Source: Methanohalophilus sp. RSK
GTDB taxonomy: Archaea > Halobacteriota > Methanosarcinia > Methanosarcinales > Methanosarcinaceae
Direction of reading: 5' to 3'
Length of the DNA stretch: 64,000 nt
Assembly (NCBI RefSeq): GCF_003722075.1
Contig: NZ_RDSK01000017.1
Span: 1 to 64,000 of the forward strand
Numbering within the stretch: position 1 is the stretch's first letter; the number at the start of each line of letters is the position of its first letter. The position numbers and the translations under genes are program-made. The notes beneath the pieces were generated by a model that had not been told where the DNA came from, did no database searches, and saw only the letters and a program-made list of their open reading frames with translations. Of the stretch, positions 24,854-34,333 are shown piece after piece.

Positions 24854-26500
24854 ATGAAAGATTTGGCGCATAGGATAGAAGATTATAATCAAGCATGCCT
24901 ATATAACAGGTCTTTTCTTAATAAATTACAGTTTTGGAAAGGAGACCCTGAAACACTACCTGCTTATGAGCCTGATATCCATGGTGATCTGGTAGATTTT
25001 GAGATTCCAGAAGGATATGAAGAAATTGAACGCTATTGGGTTGATGAACCCTATGTATTCGTAAGCATTCTCAAAAGACTGGGTATATACCATTATGTGG
25101 TTGTGGAACCTTCCCTTTCTGTGTATGAGAAAGATATTCTGGAGCGCACCTATAGCGATCTGAAAGACGTTCTCACAATCGATGAAACACCGTGTGTCGA
25201 TGCAGATAGAGATATTATCCTTGTTACAAAGGCCCTTTCTCTTTTCAAACGTTACCATATTCCACTGGATGTTTCTTCTGAATACAGGATCCTTTACTAC
25301 CTGAGGCGAAATTTTCTGGGATTTGGAAAAATCAATCCTCTTATGATGGATTCTGGTATTGAAGATATTTCATGTGATGGGGTAGATATTCCAATATATC
25401 TTTATCATCGAAAATATCTGAATATTGAAACAAATATTGCATATACTGAAGACAAACTTAACTCTTTTGTGATCACTCTCTGCCAGAGGTCGGGAAAACA
25501 CATCTCAGTGAGTGAACCACTTGTTGATGCTACTCTTAATGATGGATCGAGACTGCAGGCTACCCTGGGCAAAGAAATTACTACCAGGGGCAGTTCTTTT
25601 AATGTACGTAAATTCAGGGGAGACCCGATTACTCCTGTAGATCTTATCAATTTCGGAACCTCTAATCTGGAAATGATGGTATACTTCTGGCTGGCAATCG
25701 AAAACGGTTTCAGTGCCATTTTTGCAGGAGGAACGGCTTCGGGTAAAACCACAATGCTTAACGCGATCTCATTATTCATACCACCGCTTTCCAAAATAGT
25801 GTCCATCGAGGATACCAGGGAAATCATGATGCACCATGACAACTGGATAGCAGGTGTCACCAGGGATTCCATAAGCAGAAGTGGAGCTGGAGAAGTTTCA
25901 ATGTATGACCTTCTCAAATCAGCTCTGCGCCAGAGACCAGAAACCCTGATTGTAGGAGAAGTCAGAGGCAAAGAAGCCCTTACACTATTCCAGGCTCTTT
26001 CAACCGGGCATACGACCTATTCCACGATGCATGCAGGTGACGTGCAGACGGTGGTAAACAGACTTGAAAATGAACCTATCAATGTACCGCATGTAATGCT
26101 CCAGTCCCTTGATATCCTCTGTATACAAAGACAGGTATATCTGGATGATAAAAGAGTACGCAGACTGGACAGTCTTGTCGAATTTACAGGAATTGATCCC
26201 AAAAGCGGAGATATAAGAATCAATGAATTATACCAGTGGGATTCTACCAAGGATGAGTTTTACCACAATGGCCAATCCAATGTATTGAAACTCATTGTAC
26301 AGAAAAAAGGTTGGTCCCCTCAAAAATTGCGGGAAGAAACGCAGAATCGCCATATGATCCTGGAATATCTTCTGGAGCATGACATCAGAGATTACATAAG
26401 TATTTCACTACTGGTGAAAACCTATGCAACATCTCCTGAAATCGTGCTGGATGCAATTGAAAATGATGCTCTTGTAGAACTGCTGCAGCAGGAAAGGTGA
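24854..26500 (+). CDS. Type II/IV secretion-family ATPase for archaeal pili
   Basis: Start ATG 24854 with GGAG 6 nt upstream; the frame extends further back but runs through the TATA box. 548 residues: an N-terminal regulatory part, then the GspE/VirB11-type motor with Walker A GGTASGKTT (about 292-300), an Asp-box near SIEDTREIMM, Walker B LIVGEVRG and His-box HTTYSTMHAGD. It powers assembly or retraction of type IV pilus-like filaments at the membrane. It is followed by a matching TadC-type membrane protein and a pilin-like protein. It does not sit among archaellum fla genes, so it serves another filament. Confidence 0.9.
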   Translation: MKDLAHRIEDYNQACLYNRSFLNKLQFWKGDPETLPAYEPDIHGDLVDFEIPEGYEEIERYWVDEPYVFVSILKRLGIYHYVVVEPSLSVYEKDILERTYSDLKDVLTIDETPCVDADRDIILVTKALSLFKRYHIPLDVSSEYRILYYLRRNFLGFGKINPLMMDSGIEDISCDGVDIPIYLYHRKYLNIETNIAYTEDKLNSFVITLCQRSGKHISVSEPLVDATLNDGSRLQATLGKEITTRGSSFNVRKFRGDPITPVDLINFGTSNLEMMVYFWLAIENGFSAIFAGGTASGKTTMLNAISLFIPPLSKIVSIEDTREIMMHHDNWIAGVTRDSISRSGAGEVSMYDLLKSALRQRPETLIVGEVRGKEALTLFQALSTGHTTYSTMHAGDVQTVVNRLENEPINVPHVMLQSLDILCIQRQVYLDDKRVRRLDSLVEFTGIDPKSGDIRINELYQWDSTKDEFYHNGQSNVLKLIVQKKGWSPQKLREETQNRHMILEYLLEHDIRDYISISLLVKTYATSPEIVLDAIENDALVELLQQER

Positions 26501-26506
26501 TTTTTG

Positions 26507-28432
26507 ATGATGCCTTTTCAGGATATTGCATACAGGTTATTCGGCAAACATGCATTCCAAAAAAAAGATAAGTATCCGAAATTATATCATTCCCTGAAAA
26601 GTGCACGTTTTGCTATTCCTGCAGATCAGTATATCTCAACAGGATATTTCTATTCACTACTTGCTTTTTTCGTCACAGGTATTATTTTTTATTTTATTGC
26701 ATCGCGTCTTTTCAGGATTCTTGATATATCCATCATCGATGATATGCGCATAATTGCTCTTCTAGCTTCCTTTATTGTGGCCCTGTTATCTTCCACGACT
26801 CTTTTTAAGATCCAGATGAAACTCCCACTCCTCTGGGCAAGCACTCGAAAGGCCTACCTCGACCAATCGTTAACCCACGCTGTAGCATACCTGTACGCAT
26901 TGAGCAAAGGTGGGGGGATGAGCCTTTTTGATATATTTAAATCTTTAAGCCAGCAGAGGCATATTTATGGAGTTGCTGCAGATGAATTCGGCTACATAGT
27001 CAGGGACATGGAATACTTTGGCTATGACATGCTCACAGCACTGAAAAATGCAAATGAAAATTCTCCCTCTGAAAAATATAAGAATTTCCTGGATGGCATG
27101 CTCTCAATTATTTCCAGTGGTGGAGATGTTACTTTATATCTCAAAAATAAAAGTGAACAATATCGTTTTCTTGCAAGCAGGGAACAAAAGACCTTTCTTG
27201 AAACACTCGCAATCCTTGCAGAAGTTTATATTACAGTATTCGTAGTGGGCCCTGTTTTTCTCATAACAATCCTTATCGTATTGGGCTTTATGGGATCGAA
27301 TTCATTAGACATACTCTACACTTTAGTGTATGTCCTCATACCGATTGGCACAGTTTTATTCATAGTGTTCTTATCCACAATATCGGATAACCTGGAAGGA
27401 AGAAGTATTCAAACTTCACAGCAAATTCTCAATGAATTTGATGATATAAGAGTTAATGAATATTCAACTATCGATGAAAAGATGCTGAAGAAAATTTCCT
27501 GGAACTACAGGATCAATAATATTATTGATAAGGTTACCAACCCTTTTAGGTGGTTGACCAGTAAACCTCATTATTCTCTTATATTAAGTATTCCTGCAGG
27601 CCTGATTTGCATTTTATATGGTATCCGGGAGAACCTGACCATATTATCATCGCTCGATTTTTCAAGCATCACTTTAAGTTACATCAATGTAGAGGCAGCT
27701 GCTGCAATCGATGATTACATTGTGTTTGCATTTTTTATCATAAGTATTCCTTTTATTGTATTTTATGAAGCAAAGAGAAGATGGGTTTCAAAAGTTGAAA
27801 GTGAAATGCCCGAATTCTTGAAAAAACTTGCAAGTATCAATGAAGCAGGAATTCGCCTCTCCAGCGCAATATCCCTGGTTTCACGTTCAAAAATCGGGGT
27901 ATTGAATACAGAAATCAAGAGAATGGCTTCCCATCTTTCCTGGGGGGGCAATCTTGAGGAAGTGCTCAAAAAGTTTGAATACAGGGTCAGGACTGAATTT
28001 AACAGCCGAATTATTACTTTTATCATAAGGGCCAGCGAATCGACAAGCGATGTGATCAGTGTACTCAACATAGCTGCATCAGAAGCCGAGATGCAAAATC
28101 AGCTTAAAAAGGAACGCTCAGCTGAAATGACAGTATATGTATTCATAGTTTATGTAGCATTTCTGGTGTTTCTTTTCATTGTTTATGTGCTTGCTGCCTA
28201 CTTCCTTCCGGCAGTACCCTCTTCTGCAGGAGATGCAGCAGCAGGCATGCCCCTGAATATTCAATTTGACATGGAAGCCTATATATTGCTTTTCTTCCAT
28301 GCATCCCTTATACAGGGCGTATGTTCGGGGCTGGTTGCCGGGAAGATGGGATCAGGCAGTGTTTTAGCGGGCGTGAAACATTCACTGTTCCTTGTATTGA
28401 TAGCTTATATCACATTTACACAATTCATCTAA
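26507..28432 (+). CDS. TadC/FlaJ-type pilus platform membrane protein
   Basis: ATG 26507 lies 6 nt after GGTGA and almost overlaps the ATPase gene. The 641-residue protein contains two T2SSF-like cytoplasmic helical domains (about 110-230 and 440-545, the second with EMPEFLKKLASINEAG) separated by paired hydrophobic segments (about 45-105, 240-300, 360-425) and a hydrophobic C-terminus. It is the inner-membrane platform on which the ATPase acts. The double-size form is typical of archaeal pili. Confidence 0.88.
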   Translation: MMPFQDIAYRLFGKHAFQKKDKYPKLYHSLKSARFAIPADQYISTGYFYSLLAFFVTGIIFYFIASRLFRILDISIIDDMRIIALLASFIVALLSSTTLFKIQMKLPLLWASTRKAYLDQSLTHAVAYLYALSKGGGMSLFDIFKSLSQQRHIYGVAADEFGYIVRDMEYFGYDMLTALKNANENSPSEKYKNFLDGMLSIISSGGDVTLYLKNKSEQYRFLASREQKTFLETLAILAEVYITVFVVGPVFLITILIVLGFMGSNSLDILYTLVYVLIPIGTVLFIVFLSTISDNLEGRSIQTSQQILNEFDDIRVNEYSTIDEKMLKKISWNYRINNIIDKVTNPFRWLTSKPHYSLILSIPAGLICILYGIRENLTILSSLDFSSITLSYINVEAAAAIDDYIVFAFFIISIPFIVFYEAKRRWVSKVESEMPEFLKKLASINEAGIRLSSAISLVSRSKIGVLNTEIKRMASHLSWGGNLEEVLKKFEYRVRTEFNSRIITFIIRASESTSDVISVLNIAASEAEMQNQLKKERSAEMTVYVFIVYVAFLVFLFIVYVLAAYFLPAVPSSAGDAAAGMPLNIQFDMEAYILLFFHASLIQGVCSGLVAGKMGSGSVLAGVKHSLFLVLIAYITFTQFI

Positions 28433-28469
28433 AACAGGATAAACATGTAAGCAGGAGTAATGGAACTAT

Positions 28470-29360
28470 ATGAATTCAGGGAAACAGTTTTTCAAATCCG
28501 AATCTGCAGTATCAACAGTCGTTTCATTTGTCCTTTTGCTGGGTCTTTTTGTGACAGTGCTGGCTGTCTTTAATGCTCATTACATACCTGAATGGAAAGC
28601 AGATGCTGGAAAAGCCCATATGGATGATGTCTATGATGACATGTCCCAGTTAAAGGCAAAGGCTGATATGCTTTCCCTTGCCAGTTCTATTGATGCAGAT
28701 AGCACTATTTCTTTGAGCATACCCATTAAGATGGGAGGAGGAGATATTCCCATAGTGGGTCCCACCAAGTCAAGTGGCACACTGTCAGTGAATGATAGTA
28801 ATTACAAGGTGGACATTACGGGAATGAATTCTACAGACTCTTTTATATCAATTGGCTCATATGATCTTGGTACTATCAGTTATGCTTCAAATAATGGTTA
28901 TTATGTTGACCAAACCTTTGCCTATGAAAACGGTGCTGTGATCGTATCACAAAGGGAAAGATCCCTTATGAAACTGAGCCCGTCCATATCAATTAAAAAC
29001 CGATCTGGGTCCCTATTGGAAGTTGATTTAACTTTAATGAAAATTGCCGGCGATAGGGTAGTTATTACCAGCAACGGTATCGAAGAAATAAAACTTACAA
29101 GTAATGATTGGGTTGAGGAGTTTAATTCAACTAAAAATGAGTCTCTTACCAACCTTACAATTTCTATGAATACCAGTTATCCTTCAGCATGGGCAAAATA
29201 TCTCAATGACTCTGCTAAAAGTGAAGATCTTGTTTATTCCGTTGATTACAATATTGATGAAGGAGATGATTATGTTACCTTCGATTTGAATCCACCAGGT
29301 GGCAATATCGATTTTTATCTAAACAAAGCAACAGTGGATGCAAAGGTTGGAACTTTCTAA
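28470..29360 (+). CDS. Pilin-like secreted protein with class III-type signal
   Basis: A 296-residue protein with a short basic leader and hydrophobic helix, SESAVSTVVSFVLLLGLF (about 10-27), as in archaeal type IV pilins and the DUF7289-like family, followed by an extracellular beta-rich domain with many N-x-S/T sequons (for example NES, NLT, NTS). A prepilin peptidase of the FlaK/EppA type would cut before the hydrophobic stretch. It directly follows the ATPase and platform genes, so it is probably the filament or a minor pilin. The signal is visible; the exact subunit role is inferred. Confidence 0.8.
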   Translation: MNSGKQFFKSESAVSTVVSFVLLLGLFVTVLAVFNAHYIPEWKADAGKAHMDDVYDDMSQLKAKADMLSLASSIDADSTISLSIPIKMGGGDIPIVGPTKSSGTLSVNDSNYKVDITGMNSTDSFISIGSYDLGTISYASNNGYYVDQTFAYENGAVIVSQRERSLMKLSPSISIKNRSGSLLEVDLTLMKIAGDRVVITSNGIEEIKLTSNDWVEEFNSTKNESLTNLTISMNTSYPSAWAKYLNDSAKSEDLVYSVDYNIDEGDDYVTFDLNPPGGNIDFYLNKATVDAKVGTF

Positions 29361-29417
29361 TCTACTGGCAGATAGTTTTTTATCATTCAAAGTACCCAGT
29401 TAAAGGGGGGTATAAGT

Positions 29418-30446
29418 TTGTTAAAAGAAGCTATGTTCTATGAACAACTTGAGGATAAAAAGGTACGTTGTAATTTATGTAATCACAGGTGTCATATAGC
29501 AGAAGGTAAAACCGGTATTTGCAGGGTGCGACAGAATAAGGAAGGAAAACTGTATAGCCTGATCTATAATACGGTTTCAAGTGAAGCCGTTGATCCGATC
29601 GAAAAGAAGCCTTTATTCCATTTCTATCCGGGCACTTACGCCTATTCACTTGGAACCATTGGCTGTAATTTCCGCTGTAAATATTGCCAGAACTGGACCA
29701 TCTCGCAGGTTAACCTGGATGAAGCACAATCGGTGGAGATCACTCCTGAGCAGGCAATCGAGCGGGCAGTTGCAGCAGGTTGCAAGAGTATTGCCTGGAC
29801 CTATAATGAGCCGACTATATGGTATGAATATACCTATGACAGTGCAAAGCTTGCTAAAGAGGCAGGCCTGGCTACGGTTTATGTGACAAACGGCTATATC
29901 ACACCGGAAGCATTGAAGCATATATCTCCTTATCTGGATGCTTTCCGGGTGGATATCAAGGCGTTTACAGAAAGGTTCTATCACGAACTCACTTCTGCCC
30001 ATTTGCAACCCGTACTTGATTCAGCCAAACTGGCCCGTGAACTGGGAATGCATGTAGAAGTGGTGTATCTGGTGATTCCCACATTCAATGATTCAAGGGA
30101 TGAATTGAGGGATGTTTGTCGATGGGTAGTGGAAAACCTGGGTAAAGAAACACCGGTTCATTTCACACGCTTTCATCCGGACTATAAACTCCAGAATGTC
30201 CCTCCAACACCTATTGAGACTCTCGACCTGGCCCATGAAATAGCAACTGAAGAAGGACTGGAATATGTATACCTGGGCAATGTTATGTCCTCTAAATATG
30301 AGCATACGTTCTGCCCTTCCTGCGGCAATATGATTATAGGCAGGGGAGTTTTTGATGTGGAAGAAAATCATCTGACAGAGGATAACAAATGTGAATACTG
30401 TGGTGCAGCCATTCCGATCTCTGGTAAATATGGGGGTTACCTGTAA
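29418..30446 (+). CDS. amrS: AmmeMemoRadiSam system radical SAM enzyme
   Basis: TTG start 29418 after a strong GGGGGG. The 342-residue protein has an N-terminal CNLCNHRCHIAEGKTGIC segment, then the radical SAM motif CNFRCKYC (C83, C87, C90) for a [4Fe-4S] cluster, the GxIxPE region (NGYITPEALK), and a C-terminal zinc-type pair CPSCG...CEYCG. This is the AmrS family that co-occurs with MEMO (18751-19548). The reaction is unknown to me. Confidence 0.92.
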   Translation: MLKEAMFYEQLEDKKVRCNLCNHRCHIAEGKTGICRVRQNKEGKLYSLIYNTVSSEAVDPIEKKPLFHFYPGTYAYSLGTIGCNFRCKYCQNWTISQVNLDEAQSVEITPEQAIERAVAAGCKSIAWTYNEPTIWYEYTYDSAKLAKEAGLATVYVTNGYITPEALKHISPYLDAFRVDIKAFTERFYHELTSAHLQPVLDSAKLARELGMHVEVVYLVIPTFNDSRDELRDVCRWVVENLGKETPVHFTRFHPDYKLQNVPPTPIETLDLAHEIATEEGLEYVYLGNVMSSKYEHTFCPSCGNMIIGRGVFDVEENHLTEDNKCEYCGAAIPISGKYGGYL

Positions 30447-30489
30447 AATCCTCTGATGTAACCCCTTTTTCCCGGCGCCAAACAAAAAG

Positions 30490-30497
30490 TTTAAATC
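30490..30497 (+). promoter_or_regulatory. Box A upstream of tRNA-Asn
   Basis: TTTAAATC about 45 bp before the tRNA fits an archaeal TATA-like box A of a tRNA promoter. Confidence 0.5.
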
Positions 30498-30541
30498 AGA
30501 TTAATGCATTAGAAGCGCTCGCGACAAGTCGCATACAAGGT

Positions 30542-30614
30542 GCCGCCATAACTCAGTTGGTAGAGTGTCTGGCTGTTAACCAGAATGTCACAGGTTCGAG
30601 CCCTGTTGGCGGCG
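30542..30614 (+). tRNA. tRNA-Asn (anticodon GTT)
   Basis: Acceptor GCCGCCA/TGGCGGC with discriminator G, anticodon stem TCTGG/CCAGA with loop CTGTTAA (GTT at 30575-30577), and T-arm ACAGG-TTCGAGC-CCTGT. CCA is not encoded. It is followed 20 bp later by a second tRNA, so they are probably cotranscribed. Confidence 0.95.
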
Positions 30615-30634
30615 CTCCTTTCATCATTTTCTAT

Positions 30635-30709
30635 GGGCCTATAGCTTAGTCTGGTTAGAGCGCTCGGCTCATAACCGAGCGATCACCGGTTCGAATCCGG
30701 TTAGGCCCA
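30635..30709 (+). tRNA. tRNA with CAT anticodon (Ile2 or elongator Met)
   Basis: Acceptor GGGCCTA/TAGGCCC with discriminator A, anticodon stem CTCGG/CCGAG with loop CTCATAA (CAT at 30670-30672), T-arm ACCGG-TTCGAAT-CCGGT. The initiator signature is absent. The G1-C72 acceptor resembles archaeal tRNA-Ile2, whose C34 is modified to agmatidine, but elongator Met cannot be excluded by eye. Confidence 0.9.
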
Positions 30710-30855
30710 CTATAATATTTTACTAATTCCCAAACTTCCAATGTTTTCATCAGAACATCCTTTTTTTTACCACAGCAGGCACAGCCTTGTTTCAGGAAAA
30801 TGAAACCCTTTTTGGTGAAATGGAACAGGAAAACCGGGATTGAATAGACATTCAG

Positions 30856-30956
30856 CAACTTTCGATGGGTATTCCAGTGGTTGCGGGATTGTTGTCGAGG
30901 AAGGAGCCACGATTGTAAGTGTGGGTTCTGCCATCTTCGAAAAAGGGGATTATTGA
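30856..30956 (+). pseudogene. Remnant of a YggS/PLPBP-family gene
   Basis: One frame gives QLSMGIPVVAG, the other, after a shift, IVVEEGATIVSVGSAIFEKGDY and a stop. Joined, these match the C-terminal hallmark of YggS-family pyridoxal-phosphate-binding proteins (LSMGMS-x-D, then EEGATxVRVGTAIFG). Only this last segment is recognisable, with at least one frameshift, so it is a decayed fragment. Confidence 0.55.
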
Positions 30957-31068
30957 AATTCCCTGTCAGGAAACATGCAATCACTGTAGACATACTCCAT
31001 ACCAGTATTTGACCCACACAACCCGGATCCCAATCCGATAAGTCTCATCCCTGCCCCAGGCGAACAAG

Positions 31069-31101
31069 TAACAAGTAACCGAACAAGTAACCGAACAAGT
31101 A
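31069..31101. repeat. Short repeat shared with the AlbA_2 gene in the BREX operon
   Basis: A 12-bp period sequence (GTAACCGAACAA) identical over about 31 bp to 42352-42382, where it encodes the QVTEQVTEQV linker of an AlbA_2-type protein. Here the frame is broken, so it may be a leftover of a related gene or a simple-sequence coincidence. Confidence 0.4.
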
Positions 31102-31530
31102 CACTAGTTAGCGAACTTTGCTACCTTCTAATTGACCCATCTCAAACGCTGTTCCAACACCTGAATCCTGAGTTTTCTTCAAGCAGTGTTTAATATAATG
31201 AATCCTGCAAACCTGAAACTATCTCCATCAATTGTTGGTGGCCCTCTCCTAAAGGCAATTTTGAGGTTTTGCGTTTAAAAGAAGCCATATACTTTTTGCC
31301 TTTTTACGGACAACTTAAAGATTTATATTAAAACCTGTTTTCATTAATTTTAATTAATATTGTATTACGATTTGTATGAATTTATATTTGAAACTAATCA
31401 ATCAAGGAATAGATCTCCTATATGTACAGTGAGAAAGTAAACGTTCAATCATAAAAGTTTGCAGGTATTTTTATAGGATATCAGATAAACCATAATGTGC
31501 CTGCTTTTATGTTTTTGGAGGACATAATAA

Positions 31531-32877
31531 GTGAACTACGAACATGATATTCAAAAAATGACGGAGTCTCTGAATAATAAACAACGATGTGACCTGATCG
31601 AGTATCTCATATCAAATAACCCGGAGGTTCCTTATTTAATTCTGGAGTGGTACAAAGAAATGTTGGAACTGCCAGAAAATTCACTCCAAAAGGAAACTTC
31701 TGAACAGCTGGATGATGCCCTGTTAATGGAATACTGGGAATATGCAGGATACATCATTTCTGAATTCAATGAATATGGCGGTGGGCCGGAGGAGAAAGAG
31801 GAAACAGCATATTATTGGCTTGATAAACTTTCCGAACTTATAGAAGAAGGAAACATATCCCATGAGGCAAAGATAACTTTTATAGATAGTGCATTTATTG
31901 AATATGACAAGTATAACTCCGGTTTTGAAGATAGTCTGGCAGAGATATTTTTTGAGTTGTGCCAAACAGAAGAGGAATGGAGATACCTGATCGCAAAACT
32001 TGAAAATCACCCATCGGATTGGAAAAACAATCTTATCATGGAAATACTTCGGTACCATCTTAACGATAATGATGCTTACCTGGAACTACGTTCAAAGAAC
32101 CTTGAATACGGAATTGATTACTGCCAGCTGGCATATTTTTATTTTGAACATGACAACACTAAAAGGGCTGTGGAAACTGCCGAAGAGGGTCTGTTGAAAG
32201 GAAAAGGACGCCTTACAGTACTGTTTGAGTTCCTGTTCGATTATTTTGCCAGAATCGGGGATATTGCAAATGTGGAACGTATTGTCCATACTGCAATGGA
32301 ACGTAGAGAAGATGAAAAGGAAATGCTGAATAAACTATTCGAATATTACAGGTCGCAAGGTAACTATGGAAAAGCCAAAAATGCTCTTTTGAGATCTTTT
32401 GTATATGATGCTGGCAATGAATACAAAGAATACAGGAAGATTAAGAGTTATCTCAAAAGTGAAGACTGGAGTAAGATCGAACCTAGTATTTTCGAATCTC
32501 TCAGGGACAGGAATATAATTGCTTATCTGCATGTCTGTATGGACAGAGGCATGAAAACCCAAGTAATGGATATGCTTATCAGTACGCTGGAAAATCCCCG
32601 CTTGAGGTTACGGTCCGATGAACTCGATGAGTTTGCAGACCAATTGAAAGACGATTTTCCCAAAAGGGCTATAGAATACTACTGGCAGAAAGCCTACTGC
32701 AATATCCCCGGAGGCAACAGAAAAACGTACAGGGTTGCAAATACCTATCTGGATAAAGCCAGGGAGATATACATTGACATTTTAGAGGAAAAGCCTGCAT
32801 GGAATGAGAGGTTAAATGCCCTGAAACTTGAATTTAAGAACAGGCCCGCCTTCCTTGAAGAAATAAGCAAATTGTAA
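31531..32877 (+). CDS. TPR-like helical repeat protein
   Basis: GTG start after GGAGG. A 448-residue soluble acidic protein made almost wholly of helices. Helical pairs resembling TPR units occur in the middle and C-terminal parts (for example CQLAYFYFEHDNTKRAVETAEEGL about 207-230 and LFEYYRSQGNYGKAKNALLRSF about 269-290). No catalytic motif or zinc SWIM motif is visible. Such proteins are scaffolds for protein partners. It stands alone at the entrance of the defence region; function unknown. Confidence 0.7.
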   Translation: MNYEHDIQKMTESLNNKQRCDLIEYLISNNPEVPYLILEWYKEMLELPENSLQKETSEQLDDALLMEYWEYAGYIISEFNEYGGGPEEKEETAYYWLDKLSELIEEGNISHEAKITFIDSAFIEYDKYNSGFEDSLAEIFFELCQTEEEWRYLIAKLENHPSDWKNNLIMEILRYHLNDNDAYLELRSKNLEYGIDYCQLAYFYFEHDNTKRAVETAEEGLLKGKGRLTVLFEFLFDYFARIGDIANVERIVHTAMERREDEKEMLNKLFEYYRSQGNYGKAKNALLRSFVYDAGNEYKEYRKIKSYLKSEDWSKIEPSIFESLRDRNIIAYLHVCMDRGMKTQVMDMLISTLENPRLRLRSDELDEFADQLKDDFPKRAIEYYWQKAYCNIPGGNRKTYRVANTYLDKAREIYIDILEEKPAWNERLNALKLEFKNRPAFLEEISKL

Positions 32878-33316
32878 TTTTTAAAAGGTTTTTATTGATT
32901 TTTCTTATAGGTGGAATTTGTTCAAATCTTAAGATAGTTATCCTTCATTTATCCATGAAGTGGTTCACTGTAGTATTCTTCTTATTTGTTCCCAAATGGA
33001 AGTTCTGGAACTCTCATTAAATCTATGGAGCTTATTCCAAAACTCCGGATAACCTATCCCAGCATAGCACAAGTCCAATATCTAGATTCCTCTGAAAGGC
33101 CACAGCCATCAGACCTACATACTATTATTCAGATCCATCTTAAATCATGCGAAGAAGCGGTCTATTCCATGTGCTTCTTTTCAGATATGATCCATAATCA
33201 ATTTTTGTCCTGCAATTATTTCCTAGTCTTTTTACAGTTGCTTGTTGCATACGTACATACGATGCTACGCATCGTAGATGATAGTAGAATATGGAAGGCA
33301 TGGATATGCATGTAAA
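32878..33316. other. AT-rich intergenic region
   Basis: No credible gene. A 17-bp perfect dyad ACGATGC-tac-GCATCGT lies at 33259-33275. A 109-codon open frame starting at 32986 has no ribosome site or recognisable content. Confidence 0.35.
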
Positions 33317-33446
33317 GAGACTGTCGGAAAAGTGGTAAAATCGAAACATTTCAAGCAATGACTGAAAGTAAAACGCTATGCTGTGTTGCACTGTATTTAA
33401 TGGATATGTTATAATTTTCTTGAATATGGGCTTTTCCGACAATCTC
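33317..33446. mobile_element. MITE, 130 bp, copy 1
   Basis: Terminal inverted repeats GAGACTGTCGGAAAAG and CTTTTCCGACAATCTC (16 bp, one mismatch) bound a 130-bp non-coding element. The whole element is the reverse complement of 61118-61246, with only one substitution and one 1-bp indel between them. No transposase is inside, so it is a non-autonomous element mobilised in trans. Target duplication is not clear; short TA-rich flanks make it ambiguous. Confidence 0.88.
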
Positions 33447-33896
33447 TATAAATTAAAAAGATGGTATACTACTTGATGGGAAGTATAATAGTTAGCCATA
33501 GAACATATATTAAAAGTTTACAATGCACTCAGAAGGTAACGTTATCCTGCAATTCAGCTGAGAACAAAATGTGCAAAAATATCTATTTTCTTTCTCACTC
33601 AAAACGCTATAAAGCCACTCAATCTTCAAAAACTATTCTTTTAAATATTTTTAACATACAGTTGATTGATAGCGTTTTTCATTACTATTAATTATATAGA
33701 GACAAGTTTCTGATTGGATGTTGAAAATGTAAATCAAACCGACATTTAATGTATAATTTTTATTCTCTAAAAACTCCATTTTTTGCTATTAAGTCAATAT
33801 TAATAAGGGAAGAATGCCTTGATTTATATGTAGCAAAAAGAGAAAATTGCGTTCTCTTGATGCTGATATAAGTATAAAATTAGTGGAGAAATAAAA
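33447..33896. other. AT-rich intergenic region before the acidic gene
   Basis: About 450 bp, very AT-rich, no credible gene. It should hold the promoter of the gene at 33897. Confidence 0.35.
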
Positions 33897-34241
33897 ATGA
33901 GTTCTGAAGATGAAAGCTACATTAAGGGCACTGAAACTGTCTACCTAAGTGAAGGTGAGAAAGCCATTTCAAAAATATATTATAAAGATGGACATGTCCT
34001 ATATCTGAATTCCATTGGGATGTTCTTCGAAGAAATAGGCAATGAATTCCACGAAGATGAATATGGCAATATCCTTAATGACAGAGATGAAATTGTGGAT
34101 TTGGATGATGACCTTCTTTTCACATATTATGGAAAATGGGCTTTAGAAGACAAAGTGAAAGATGTTATTGAAGATGACATGGCCTACACCCTTCCCTGCA
34201 TTTTTGAAGCAGAGAATGAAGAAGCAAAAGAAGATTCTTGA
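33897..34241 (+). CDS. Small highly acidic hypothetical protein
   Basis: GGAG 9 nt before ATG. A 114-residue protein with roughly a third Asp and Glu, no signal or membrane segment and few basic residues. It has clusters such as NDRDEIVDLDDD (about 60-72). I do not recognise the family. It is convergent with the SF2 helicase gene. High acidity could mean a DNA mimic or simply adaptation to salt. Real gene likely from codon content and ribosome site. Confidence 0.6.
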   Translation: MSSEDESYIKGTETVYLSEGEKAISKIYYKDGHVLYLNSIGMFFEEIGNEFHEDEYGNILNDRDEIVDLDDDLLFTYYGKWALEDKVKDVIEDDMAYTLPCIFEAENEEAKEDS

Positions 34242-34333
34242 ACAGTGAGTAGCTTTTTTGCTCCCAATATTTCTAAATTAATCACTTGGTAGTAAATTTT
34301 GTGTCAAAAAGTAGGATGATATAATCAAGAACT

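Larger units (their letters stand above)
30710..31530. other. Gene-poor debris zone after the tRNAs
   Basis: No intact gene. It holds a frameshifted YggS-like fragment (30856-30956), a short repeat shared with the AlbA_2 gene at 41145 (31069-31101), and the promoter of the gene at 31531. The open frame on the minus strand at 30655-31017 reads through the tRNA and is spurious. This region marks the switch from core to accessory DNA. Confidence 0.5.

Noticed and set aside
30655-31017. Minus-strand frame of 120 codons ending in a RIRTGD-type motif
   Set aside because: It reads antisense through the CAT-anticodon tRNA, a well-known artefact of automatic annotation.
33897-34241. The small acidic protein as BrxA
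   Set aside because: It is too short and bears no DUF1819 features; it is also separated from brxB by the oppositely oriented helicase gene.
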